In this document: one piece after another, positions 46,340 through 54,638 of the stretch
Position numbering within the stretch: the first letter of the stretch is position 1
Layout of the letters: each line of letters starts with the position of its first letter
From: Longilinea arvoryzae
GTDB lineage: Bacteria > Chloroflexota > Anaerolineae > Anaerolineales > Anaerolineaceae
Assembly: GCF_001050235.1 (NCBI RefSeq)
Contig: NZ_DF967972.1
Location: forward strand, 2,617,901-2,681,900
Direction: 5' to 3'
DNA: 64,000 nt
Program-made: the position numbers and the translations under genes
Notes under the pieces: generated by a model
What the model was told of the DNA's origin: nothing
Seen by the model: only the letters and a program-made list of their open reading frames with translations
The model's database searches: none

Positions 46340-47206
46340 TTGGATTTCCCCGACCTTGCACAGTCACCGCGCCGGGTTGTGAGCCTGGTGCCGTCGATGA
46401 CCGAAAGCCTGTTCGAGCTGGGATTCGGGTCATCGGTGATCGGAGTGACTGATTATTGCAATTCCCCGGCAGAAAAGACGTCCGGGCTGCCCAGAGTGGG
46501 CGGTCCTAAAAACGTCGACCTGGGTTGTGTACTTTCCCTGAGTCCCGATCTGATCATCGCCAACCAAGAGGAAAATTCGCGCGCGATCGTGGAATCCATG
46601 ATTGCGTCCGGCCTTCCGGTCTGGGTCACCTTTCCGAAGACTGTGCGCGAAAGCCTGGACGATCTTTGGACGCTTGCGCGAGCCTTTCGCAGTAAAAGCG
46701 CCGCATTGCAGCTCCGCCTGCTTGAAGACAGTTTGAAGTTGACCGAGCTTGGAATGGCGGAAACGCCCACGAAGCGGTATTTTTGTCCCATCTGGCAAGA
46801 TATCGAACCCGATGGGACGATGTGGTGGATGACCTTCAATCGGGAGACCTACTCGAATGATCTGCTTCGCATTCTGGGCGGGGAGAATGTGTTTTCTGAC
46901 CGGACGCGGCGTTACCCGTTGGCAGCCAACCTGGGATTCGCAGCCGCCGAAGAGACCGGTGAACGGGATGTGCGTTATCCGATCGTAACAGCCGCCGATA
47001 TTCAGGCAGCCGGTCCGGAAATTATCCTGCTCCCCAGCGAACCGTATGACTTTCAGCCGGCCGATCTACAAAGGATGATGGCGCTATTTCCAGACGCGCC
47101 CGCGGTAAAAGACCGACACATCCATCGGCTGGACGGCAGTCTGGTCACCTGGCATGGCACTCACCTGGGACAATCGCTGTCCACATTGCCGCAATTCTTT
47201 TCCTGA
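46340..47206 (+). CDS. BtuF-like helical-backbone metal-receptor protein without signal peptide
   Basis: The 288-residue product shows the periplasmic-binding (helical backbone) fold: RRVVSLVPSMTESLFELGFGSSVIGVTDYC, the GGPKNVDLGCVLSLSPDLIIA motif, and a C-terminal lobe with GTHLGQSL. It resembles BtuF and the 'cobalamin-binding protein' group. It has no export signal, so either it acts in the cytoplasm or the start is wrong. TTG codons at 46334 and 46340 are in frame; AAGGGA at 46327-46332 fits the second better. No ABC permease genes lie next to it. It ends the coupled gene set begun at mrp. Confidence 0.8.
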   Translation: MDFPDLAQSPRRVVSLVPSMTESLFELGFGSSVIGVTDYCNSPAEKTSGLPRVGGPKNVDLGCVLSLSPDLIIANQEENSRAIVESMIASGLPVWVTFPKTVRESLDDLWTLARAFRSKSAALQLRLLEDSLKLTELGMAETPTKRYFCPIWQDIEPDGTMWWMTFNRETYSNDLLRILGGENVFSDRTRRYPLAANLGFAAAEETGERDVRYPIVTAADIQAAGPEIILLPSEPYDFQPADLQRMMALFPDAPAVKDRHIHRLDGSLVTWHGTHLGQSLSTLPQFFS

Positions 47207-47271
47207 GTAAAACCAATATCATATGATGAATTGTATGAATAAGCACATGGATTCAGGGTGATTATCCGCGC

Positions 47272-47300
47272 TTGACATTGAATTTGGGTTGCGTTACAAT
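47272..47300 (+). promoter_or_regulatory. Promoter of the GntR regulator and korAB
   Basis: TTGACA (47272-47277) and TACAAT (47295-47300), 17-base spacer. The regulator start codon lies 40 bases after the -10. Confidence 0.8.
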
Positions 47301-47308
47301 GTTTTCGT

Positions 47309-47326
47309 ATTAATAATCAGATTAAT
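47309..47326. promoter_or_regulatory. Candidate operator of the GntR regulator
   Basis: ATTAAT-AATCAG-ATTAAT is a symmetric pair of six-base words spaced by six bases, directly after the -10 box of the regulator's own promoter, as expected for autorepression. GntR/FadR operators are often short AT-rich palindromes. Confidence 0.35.
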
Positions 47327-47339
47327 TGGCTGGTGGTTT

Positions 47340-48050
47340 ATGGTGCACGATCGAGTCTCCCTGGACAAAATTTCGGATTTCATGAAATATTTGGCCTCAT
47401 GCGAAAATTCCGAGGGGAATCGTATTCCCCCCTTGACGGATTTAAGCCAGGAATTGGGGATCAGCGTCGCCAGTTTGCGGGAGCAATTGGAGGTCGCCCG
47501 AACTTTCGGGTTGGTGGAAGTCCGGCCTAAAACCGGAATACGGAAATTACCCTACACCTTTACACCTGCGGTCGCAAACAGCCTGGCCTACGCCGTACGC
47601 ACCGATCAGAATTTCTTCCGCTCTTTTTCTGATTTCCGAAATCACATCGAGACTGCATACTGGTACCAGGCCGTCGCGTTGTTGACGCCGGAAGATGTGG
47701 AAAAATTGCAAGGCCTTGTGAAATCGGCCTTTGCAAAGCTGCATGGATTACGCGCTCAAATTCCGCATTCAGAACACCGTGAACTCCATTTGATGATCTT
47801 TCGCCGCCTGAACAATCCTTTTGTCATGGGCATTCTCGAAGCCTATTGGGAAATTTACGAGGCGGTTGGGTTGGATGTTTATACGGATCTGGTTTACCTC
47901 GAACGTGTCTGGTCTTATCACCAGCGGATGGTAGACTCGATCAGCTCGGGCAACTTTGCAGCGGGATATCAGGCCTTAACGGAGCATACGGATCTCATCT
48001 TCCAGCGCTCGCGGCCTTCCTCCATTCAAAACAGACAGAAATTCGAATAA
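47340..48050 (+). CDS. GntR-family regulator with FCD-like effector domain
   Basis: The 236-residue product has an N-terminal winged helix (RIPPLTDLSQELGISVASLREQLEVARTFGLVEVRPKTG) and an all-helical C-terminal domain like FCD (FADR C-terminal), with Asp/His ligands around RNHIETAYW, SEHRELHLMIF and ERVWSYHQRM that usually bind a metal and an organic acid. The frame is open to 47289, but the ATG at 47340 gives the family N-terminus. It is the first gene of a transcript with korA, which starts 39 bases downstream, so it presumably controls the 2-oxoacid oxidoreductase in response to a carboxylate. Confidence 0.88.
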   Translation: MVHDRVSLDKISDFMKYLASCENSEGNRIPPLTDLSQELGISVASLREQLEVARTFGLVEVRPKTGIRKLPYTFTPAVANSLAYAVRTDQNFFRSFSDFRNHIETAYWYQAVALLTPEDVEKLQGLVKSAFAKLHGLRAQIPHSEHRELHLMIFRRLNNPFVMGILEAYWEIYEAVGLDVYTDLVYLERVWSYHQRMVDSISSGNFAAGYQALTEHTDLIFQRSRPSSIQNRQKFE

Positions 48051-48089
48051 CAACCGAGTAATACACATATTTACTCCTGAGGAGCCACA

Positions 48090-49943
48090 ATGTCAGAAGA
48101 ATCACCTTCCCTTGGGATCGGGGCTGTTTCAAACCGCAAATCGATTGTGAATGACTTTTGCATCACCATCAGCACAATCAACGGTTCGGGCAGCGCCACG
48201 GCGAATAACTTGCTTTTACGCGCGTTGTTCCGTATGGGGATCCCTGTCTCTGGCAAGAATATCTTTCCCTCCAACATTCAAGGATTGCCGACCTGGTATT
48301 CGATTCGCCTGAGCAAAGATGGCTATCTGGCACGGGTGGAAAAAGACGATGTCGTGATTGCCATGAACCCGGCCTCCTTCACCCGGGAATTGGAATATCT
48401 TGTTCCGGGCGGGGTTTTGTTTTACGCCGATGATATCAAAGCGGAAATTACCCGCACAGATATCTTTACCTATGCCATGCCGGTCAAGAAGCTCATCAAG
48501 GACGCCGATGTCGCGCCAAACCTGCGTGATTACATTGCCAACATGGTCTACGTCGGCGTGGTCGGGCAAATGCTCGGCATCGAAATGGATGAGCTTTACA
48601 ACGCGTTGGATTTTCACTTCAAGGGCAAAAAGAAAGCCATCGATTCGAATTTCGTCGTCATCAAGGCGGCCGCGGATTGGGCTGCCGCCAACCTGGAAAA
48701 GAAGGACGCCTATCGGGTTGAACGCATGAGCGGGAAGACCGAAAATTGCATCATGGCCGATGGAAATACCTCCGCGGCGCTTGGCGCCCTCTTCGGCGGA
48801 CTGCAATTCTCTGGCTGGTACCCGATTACACCCGCCACCAGCCTGGCCGAGTCGCTTAACGAGTATTTGCCCACGCTGCGCAAGGATCCCAAAACCGGTA
48901 AATATACCTGCATGATCGTGCAGGCTGAAGATGAATTGGCCGCCATTGGCATGGTCATCGGCGCCGGCTGGGCCGGATTACGCTCCATGACCTCCACCTC
49001 CGGCCCTGGCCTGAGTCTGATGTCCGAATACCTGGGATTGGCCTATTATGCCGAAGTGCCCTGCGTGGTCTGGGATGTACAGCGCGTCGGTCCCAGCACG
49101 GGACTGCCCACCCGCACACAGCAAGGCGACCTGACCCAGGTTTATTTCAACGGACACGGCGATACCCAGTTCGTGATGTTGATCCCGTCTTCCGTGAATG
49201 AATGCTTCGAATTTGGCTGGCGCGCGTTGGACATCGCCGAGCGCCTTCAGACCCCAGTCATCGTCATGAGTGACCTGGACCTGGGTATGAACCAATGGAT
49301 GACCAGGAAGTTCGAATATCCCGATCGACCCATGGATCGCGGCAAAATCCTCTGGGAAGAGGATATCGAAGCGTTGGTAAAAGAAAACAAGCCCTGGGGC
49401 CGCTATCTCGACATCGACGGCGACGGAATTCCCTACCGGACTGTGGCTGGCAATAAGAATCCCAGGAGTTCGTATTTCACTCGCGGCACAGGCCACGATG
49501 AGTATGGGAAATACAGCGAAGAACCCGAAGTCTGGGAACGGGTGTTGGATCGGATCGCGCTGAAGATCAAGAATTCGCCGCAATACCTCCCCGAACCGGA
49601 AATCGATCGCCAGGATGGGAGCGAGATCGGCATCATCGTGATTGGTTCAGCGGAACCGGCCGTCGTCGAAGCGCGCGATCAGATGAAAGCCAAGGGAACC
49701 AAATCCGATTACATGCGCATTCGCAGCATCCCGTTCAACGAGGACGTCGAAAAATTCCTGAAAGATCACAAACGGATTTACGTGGTCGAATTGAACCGCG
49801 ACGGCCAGACTCGCCAGTTGTTGATGATCAATTACCCGCAATATGCCAATAAACTGGTGAAAGTAGCCCATACCGATGGTTTGCCCTTGACTGCGAAGTG
49901 GGTGCGCGAAACGATCGAAGCGCACGAGGAGAAGGTGGCATGA
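48090..49943 (+). CDS. korA: 2-oxoacid:ferredoxin oxidoreductase, gamma-alpha fused subunit
   Basis: The 617-residue product joins a gamma-type domain (about 1-200, TINGSGSATANNLLLRALFRMGIPVSGKNIFPSN) to an alpha pyrimidine-binding domain (GLQFSGWYPITPATSLAESL, TSTSGPGLSLMSEYLGLAYYAEVP). The fused form is typical of the 2-oxoglutarate/2-oxoacid KorAB family; PFOR enzymes differ. With KorB it oxidises a 2-oxoacid to acyl-CoA and CO2 and reduces ferredoxin. Good GAGGAG site before the ATG. The substrate could be 2-oxoglutarate or a branched 2-oxoacid. korB overlaps by four bases (ATGA). Confidence 0.93.
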   Translation: MSEESPSLGIGAVSNRKSIVNDFCITISTINGSGSATANNLLLRALFRMGIPVSGKNIFPSNIQGLPTWYSIRLSKDGYLARVEKDDVVIAMNPASFTRELEYLVPGGVLFYADDIKAEITRTDIFTYAMPVKKLIKDADVAPNLRDYIANMVYVGVVGQMLGIEMDELYNALDFHFKGKKKAIDSNFVVIKAAADWAAANLEKKDAYRVERMSGKTENCIMADGNTSAALGALFGGLQFSGWYPITPATSLAESLNEYLPTLRKDPKTGKYTCMIVQAEDELAAIGMVIGAGWAGLRSMTSTSGPGLSLMSEYLGLAYYAEVPCVVWDVQRVGPSTGLPTRTQQGDLTQVYFNGHGDTQFVMLIPSSVNECFEFGWRALDIAERLQTPVIVMSDLDLGMNQWMTRKFEYPDRPMDRGKILWEEDIEALVKENKPWGRYLDIDGDGIPYRTVAGNKNPRSSYFTRGTGHDEYGKYSEEPEVWERVLDRIALKIKNSPQYLPEPEIDRQDGSEIGIIVIGSAEPAVVEARDQMKAKGTKSDYMRIRSIPFNEDVEKFLKDHKRIYVVELNRDGQTRQLLMINYPQYANKLVKVAHTDGLPLTAKWVRETIEAHEEKVA

Positions 49944-50989
49944 TGGACACAACTGCTGCTCGTCCGCAAGCAAACATAAACCTGGTCGGGTTGACCCGCG
50001 CGGATTACCGCGGCGCCCCCTCGACCTTATGCCAGGGGTGCGGTCATAATGGTATTGCCAGCCAGATCGTCGCGGCCTTGTACGAGATGAATCTGGTTCC
50101 GGAAAACGTGGTGAAGTTCAGCGGCATTGGCTGCTCGAGCAAAAGCCCGACTTATTTCCTGAGCCGCTCCTTTGGCTTCAACGGCCTACACGGCCGCATG
50201 CCCTCGCTGGCTTTGGGCGCCATGGCCGGCGATGTCAGCCTGAAGGGAATTGGCGTCAGTGGCGACGGTGACAGCGCCAGCATCGGCATGGGACAGTTCA
50301 AGCACATCATTCGGCGCAATGTCCCGATGGTGTTTATCATCGAGAACAATGGCGTGTACGGTTTGACGAAGGGCCAGTTCTCGGCCACCGCCGAGAAGGG
50401 CCTGTCGCTGAAGAAACAGGGTACGAACCAGTTCCTGCCCGTGGATATCTGCTCGGAAGCGTTGGTCGCGAACGCGACCTTCGTGGCCCGCTCGTTCGCC
50501 GGCGATCCACGCCAGTTGAAGGAATTGCTCAAGGCGGCCATCAGCCATAACGGCATCGCCGTGCTGGATGTGATCAGCCCTTGCGTGACATTTGGCAACC
50601 AGGATAATTCGATTCATTCCTACGGGTTCGGCAAAGATCACGAAATGCCCTTGCATGAACTTTCCTTTGTTCCGGCCCGGGATGAAATCACAATCGAGGA
50701 CTACGAGGAAGGCACGCAGCGCGAGGTCACGCTGCATGATGGTTCGACGATCGTGCTGCGGAAACTGGACAAAGATTTTGATCCAACCGACCGCATGCAG
50801 GCTGTCACGGTATTGGAAGATGCGCGCCGAAAGAATGAGTTGATTACCGGCCTGATCTACATCAATCCAGAAGAACCCAATTTCTTCGAAGGATTTGGAT
50901 TGGTGGATGAACCGCTCAACCGGCTGACGGAAGACCGCTTACGCCCCGGCAAAGAGGCGCTCGAAGAGTTGAACGCGATGTTCATGTAA
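49940..50989 (+). CDS. korB: 2-oxoacid:ferredoxin oxidoreductase, beta subunit
   Basis: The 349-residue product binds thiamine diphosphate and a 4Fe-4S cluster: CQGCGHNGI supplies two cysteines, GIGCSSKSP a third, and GDGDSASIGMGQFKHI(x)n IENNGVYGLTKGQ is the TPP-magnesium motif. The fourth cysteine is likely in VISPCVTFGN. This is a complete KorB-type subunit. It begins with ATGATG at 49940, overlapping the korA stop. A strong terminator lies 3 bases past its stop, closing the GntR-korA-korB operon. Confidence 0.94.
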   Translation: MMDTTAARPQANINLVGLTRADYRGAPSTLCQGCGHNGIASQIVAALYEMNLVPENVVKFSGIGCSSKSPTYFLSRSFGFNGLHGRMPSLALGAMAGDVSLKGIGVSGDGDSASIGMGQFKHIIRRNVPMVFIIENNGVYGLTKGQFSATAEKGLSLKKQGTNQFLPVDICSEALVANATFVARSFAGDPRQLKELLKAAISHNGIAVLDVISPCVTFGNQDNSIHSYGFGKDHEMPLHELSFVPARDEITIEDYEEGTQREVTLHDGSTIVLRKLDKDFDPTDRMQAVTVLEDARRKNELITGLIYINPEEPNFFEGFGLVDEPLNRLTEDRLRPGKEALEELNAMFM

Positions 50990-50991
50990 AT

Positions 50992-51025
50992 AAAAATCCG
51001 GATCGAGAAACCGATCCGGATTTTT
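50992..51025. terminator. Intrinsic terminator after korB
   Basis: AAAAATCCGGATCG (50992-51005) and CGATCCGGATTTTT (51012-51025) form a perfect fourteen-base stem with an AGAAAC loop and a run of T after it. A-rich and T-rich ends on both sides let it also serve the convergent sulfurtransferase gene. Confidence 0.95.
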
Positions 51026-51031
51026 TTATAA

Positions 51032-51886
51032 TCACGCGCCGGTTTCGATCGGTCGCTCAGGGTCGCGAATCCATTCGCTCCACGAACCCGGGTATAACTT
51101 TCCGCCGGAGAGACCGGCGATTTCCAACGCCAGCAGGTTGTGACCCGCGGTCACGCCTGAACCGCAATAGGCAATAATATTCTGGGGCCGGATATCTCCG
51201 AGCAGTTTTCCGAAATCTTCCCGCAGTTGCGCGGGGGATTTGAAGGTCTGGTCTGGATTGAGATTCTGGGTGTAGGGCCGATTCAGGGCGCCCGGGATAT
51301 GGCCTGCTACCGGATCGATGGCCTCGATTTCACCCCGGAACCGTTCTCCGGCGCGCGCGTCGATCAGGCGCACTTTCGAATCGCGGTAAAGGTGGATCAA
51401 ATCTTCGACCGAGACCCAGAAGCGGGGATTCAATTGTCCGGAAAAAGGAATGATTGGGCGGGCAGGCGGCAGGACGGTCTCCAGTGGGCGATGCTCACTC
51501 AGCCATTTTGGGTAACCGCCATCCAGGACCGCGACGCGGGAATGTCCGTAAGCGCGCAGCAACCACCATACCCGCACGGCTGCCAGGCTTCCTCCGGCGG
51601 AGTCATAGGCCACCACCTGGGTGGCCGGGGTGATCCCCCATTGCGAGACCGTTGATTGCCATCGATCGGGCAGGGGCAAGGGGTGCCGGCCGGAGGCAGG
51701 GGTGATCGGGCTGGCCAGATCGCGGTCCAGGTCGGCGAAAATGGCTCCTGGAATGTGCGCCTTTTGATATTCAGCGCCGCCCCATCCGGGGTGAGCCAGA
51801 TCGAAGCGACTATCGATCACACACCAATCGGGATCCTGAAGGTGGTCGGCCAGGGTTTCAGTCGAAACAATGGTGGCGTATTTCAT
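51032..51886 (-). CDS. sseA: 3-mercaptopyruvate-type sulfurtransferase (tandem rhodanese)
   Basis: The 284-residue product has two rhodanese domains: an inactive N-terminal one (DPDWCVIDSRFDL) and a catalytic C-terminal one with the loop YCGSGVTAGHNLLAL. The CGSGVT loop is the mercaptopyruvate type, as against CRKGV in thiosulfate enzymes. It transfers sulfur to cyanide or thiol acceptors in the cytoplasm. The size is normal (about 280). GAGGTGA precedes the ATG. The downstream end of the transporter gene is only 9 bases upstream, so they are co-transcribed. Confidence 0.92.
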   Translation of the reverse strand: MKYATIVSTETLADHLQDPDWCVIDSRFDLAHPGWGGAEYQKAHIPGAIFADLDRDLASPITPASGRHPLPLPDRWQSTVSQWGITPATQVVAYDSAGGSLAAVRVWWLLRAYGHSRVAVLDGGYPKWLSEHRPLETVLPPARPIIPFSGQLNPRFWVSVEDLIHLYRDSKVRLIDARAGERFRGEIEAIDPVAGHIPGALNRPYTQNLNPDQTFKSPAQLREDFGKLLGDIRPQNIIAYCGSGVTAGHNLLALEIAGLSGGKLYPGSWSEWIRDPERPIETGA

Positions 51887-51895
51887 GGGGTCACC

Positions 51896-53374
51896 TCAAT
51901 CAGCGGTTTGATATTCGGGTGAACGGGCCTGGCGCTTTTGCAGCATGCGCCGAATCCGAATTTGACGATCACGCGTCAATGGATAAGAGCGCGCGATCAA
52001 TACAGCAAAGAGCAGCAAGACCGCAATTACCGGTCCGGTCATGAAACGAATGACATTCACGGTCAGATCGGGCTGCATGAATTGAATGGCGTCCCTGGGA
52101 GGTGTTTGGTAGCCGAACCATCCCAACACCTGAAGTGAAAAGAAGGTGGCAATCGCACTGCTCATTTTTCGCAAGAAGTTGATGGCGCCGTAGTACATGC
52201 CTTCGCGCCGGGTGTGGGTGCGCAGTTCATCCCAATCGATGACATCCGGGAAGAGCGCTTCAGGCATCACATGCGCGGTCGATACGCTCAAGCCGGCCAG
52301 AAACGAAAAGAGGATCATCAAATGGGTTTGATACGGTTGGACTATCAAGATGAGCATTTCGACAAAGATCCAAAAAACCATCCCGATGATATAGGCCGAA
52401 CGTTTGCTCAGTTTATGGGCCAGCCAGTTCCATAATGGGAGCGCCAGGGTCGCCGTAACCAGCATGATTCCCAGAACGGCCGATTCCATCGAGAGATCGA
52501 TCCCAAACAAATTCATCCGGGCCAACAGGTTGCCGCGTCCGATCCAGTACAACAGGAAATATGGCAGCATCAGGCCGACGACGTCGAAAGCGACCCAGTT
52601 GAGAACGTAGATTCCCGAGGCATACCGAAATGGAGCATTGGTCCACAGTATCTTCAAGGTTTGCTTCAGGGTTTGACTTTCAGGCGCGAGGACGGGAGGC
52701 GCTTCGCGTTCCCGAACGACCGCGAAAATAACCAGGAAGGGGAAGATGGCCAGCAGCCCGAAGATGGCGGCGACGATCAGGTAGCCTTGTTGCGAAGAAT
52801 GCCCGCCTTTGATGGCCGCATCGACGATGGAAGGAGCGGCCACGGCGGTAATGAGCGAAGCGAGCAGGTTGAAGAACATCCGGAAGGTCGTCAGCGAGGT
52901 GCGTTCATCGTAGTCGGCGGCGATTTCCGGGGTCAGCGATAAATAGGGCACGGTGACCAGGGTCTGGATCGTGTCGCTGACCATGTACGCCAGGGTTACG
53001 TGAAGCGTCAGGAGGAGCTGCGACTTCCACGGCGGAGCCCACCACATCAGGACAAAGGCAAGCGCAAAGGGCACGGCAAACAGGAGCAGGAATGGGCGCC
53101 TGCGCCCCCAACGCGTGCGGACGTTATCGCTCAGGGCGCCCACCAGGGGATCGTTGATGGCATCCCAGATGATCGCAACCAACATGGCAATGGACGCCAG
53201 GCGAGGATCGATGCCGACGACATCCGTCAGAAAAATCGCATAGAAGATTTGACGGAGTGTGTTGAAACTGGCCTTTCCCCAGTCGCCGGTTCCGTAAATG
53301 AGTTTTTTCCAGCGCGGAAGATGGCCTGCCAGTTCACGGGATTTGGGTGCGAGCGCGGGTAAATTGAGTTTCAT
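51896..53374 (-). CDS. GPH-family (MelB-like) sugar:cation symporter
   Basis: The 492-residue product has twelve membrane helices and the GPH/MelB pattern: LIYGTGDWGKASFNTLRQ in helix 1, AIIWDAINDPLVGALSDNVRTRWGRRRPF in helix 2 and loop 2-3, and HVMPEALFPDVIDWDELRT near helix 10. This is the glycoside-pentoside-hexuronide:cation symporter family. The sugar carried is unknown. GGAG six bases before the ATG. It precedes the sulfurtransferase gene by 9 bases; a GNAT-like gene ends 15 bases upstream of its start. Confidence 0.9.
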   Translation of the reverse strand: MKLNLPALAPKSRELAGHLPRWKKLIYGTGDWGKASFNTLRQIFYAIFLTDVVGIDPRLASIAMLVAIIWDAINDPLVGALSDNVRTRWGRRRPFLLLFAVPFALAFVLMWWAPPWKSQLLLTLHVTLAYMVSDTIQTLVTVPYLSLTPEIAADYDERTSLTTFRMFFNLLASLITAVAAPSIVDAAIKGGHSSQQGYLIVAAIFGLLAIFPFLVIFAVVREREAPPVLAPESQTLKQTLKILWTNAPFRYASGIYVLNWVAFDVVGLMLPYFLLYWIGRGNLLARMNLFGIDLSMESAVLGIMLVTATLALPLWNWLAHKLSKRSAYIIGMVFWIFVEMLILIVQPYQTHLMILFSFLAGLSVSTAHVMPEALFPDVIDWDELRTHTRREGMYYGAINFLRKMSSAIATFFSLQVLGWFGYQTPPRDAIQFMQPDLTVNVIRFMTGPVIAVLLLFAVLIARSYPLTRDRQIRIRRMLQKRQARSPEYQTAD

Positions 53375-53389
53375 TGTATCTCCGATGGG

Positions 53390-54514
53390 TCAGGCTTCGA
53401 TCGGTTTTCGGAAGGTACGGTGAACCTTATTCCAGGTCACACCCATCGTGTCCATGTCGGATTTACTGCGGTAATTGCGCTCATCCACCTGGATGATCTC
53501 CGCTTTTTCGGCTCCACGCTCGAGAAGAGTCTTTTCGATTTCGACATACAGCAGGGCGTTGTTTCCCAGCCCCTGGTATTTTTGGAGCAGCCCAACGCCG
53601 TTGACATCGATGACTTTGGTGCGTTTCTTCTCGCGCAGGATATCGATCCAGCCCAGGGGATAAATCGAACCCCGGGTTTTCTGCAGCGCCTTACAAATAT
53701 TGGGGTAGGCGATGATAAAGCCGGCAATTGCGTCCCCTTTCATCACCGCTTTGAGCAAATGCGGATCGGCGATGGCGATGATATCCTTCACGATCATCTG
53801 GAATTCGACATGCGTGGACGGAAAGTAAGCCGGATTATCTTTGAAAGCATCATGGTGTACCGATTCGATGGCCGGGATCATGCTCTCGATTTCTCTGGCG
53901 CTGCTGAATGTCTTGATCCAGAAATTGCCGCGCTGTTTGACCCTTTCTGCAATTTCATGGACGCTGTCGGGCAGGCGCTGCTCACCGGCGAGGATTCCGG
54001 ACAGGTAATCATTCTCTTTCGAAAAGCCGGCCGAGGTGATCAGACGTTCGTAATAGGGCAGGTTGTATGTGATGCCCATGGCCGGCATGAGATCGAACCC
54101 ATCCACCAGTTGACCCGAGCAATTCGAACGCAGAAAACCGCGCGGCCCATAGATCGAATCACAACCCTGATTGCGCGCCCAATCTTCAGCAGCGTGGAAC
54201 AGACGATCGGCTACTTCTGGATCGTCTATGGATTCGAAATAATAGAAGAAAGCCGTGTTTTCCTTGTGATAATCACAATAAGGACGGTGATGCAGAACCG
54301 CCAGACGGCCAATCACCTGGCCTTCGCTTTCAGCGATCAGAAATTGCGCATCGGAATGTTGGTAAAATGGGTGTTTCGCGCGTTCGAAAAGCAGCGCCAT
54401 TTCGGGCAAGATCGGCGGAACCCACTGCGGCGTTTGATAATAAAGTGAAAATGGAAACATAACAAAGCGGCGACGGTCGCGACAGATATCTGTATCGATG
54501 GGTCGGATGAGCAT
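53390..54514 (-). CDS. GNAT-like protein of unknown substrate
   Basis: The 374-residue product has an N-terminal acyltransferase-like half (FPFSLYYQTPQWVPPILPEM, FLIAESEGQVIGRLAVLHH) and a second GNAT-like half (GDAIAGFIIAYPNICKAL, KYQGLGNNALLYVEIEKTL, QVDERNYRSKSDMDTMG). Similar proteins are annotated only as GNAT or hypothetical. No signal or membrane segment. The catalytic group cannot be named. It is the first gene before the GPH transporter on the minus strand, with a 15-base gap. Confidence 0.75.
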   Translation of the reverse strand: MLIRPIDTDICRDRRRFVMFPFSLYYQTPQWVPPILPEMALLFERAKHPFYQHSDAQFLIAESEGQVIGRLAVLHHRPYCDYHKENTAFFYYFESIDDPEVADRLFHAAEDWARNQGCDSIYGPRGFLRSNCSGQLVDGFDLMPAMGITYNLPYYERLITSAGFSKENDYLSGILAGEQRLPDSVHEIAERVKQRGNFWIKTFSSAREIESMIPAIESVHHDAFKDNPAYFPSTHVEFQMIVKDIIAIADPHLLKAVMKGDAIAGFIIAYPNICKALQKTRGSIYPLGWIDILREKKRTKVIDVNGVGLLQKYQGLGNNALLYVEIEKTLLERGAEKAEIIQVDERNYRSKSDMDTMGVTWNKVHRTFRKPIEA

Positions 54515-54638
54515 ATGAAATTAATGGATCCTTCCTCGATGAAGGTGGGGGAAAACGATAAGTCGGTCAGGAAAAACCCGGCAACCGACCTTCATTATAT
54601 CGTGAATTTATCGGCCCAAGTAATCGCAGAAAGGCCAC

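Noticed and set aside
46334-46340. TTG at 46334 as start of the BtuF-like gene
   Set aside because: It is too close to the AAGGGA site; the in-frame TTG at 46340 is better spaced, although the choice remains uncertain.
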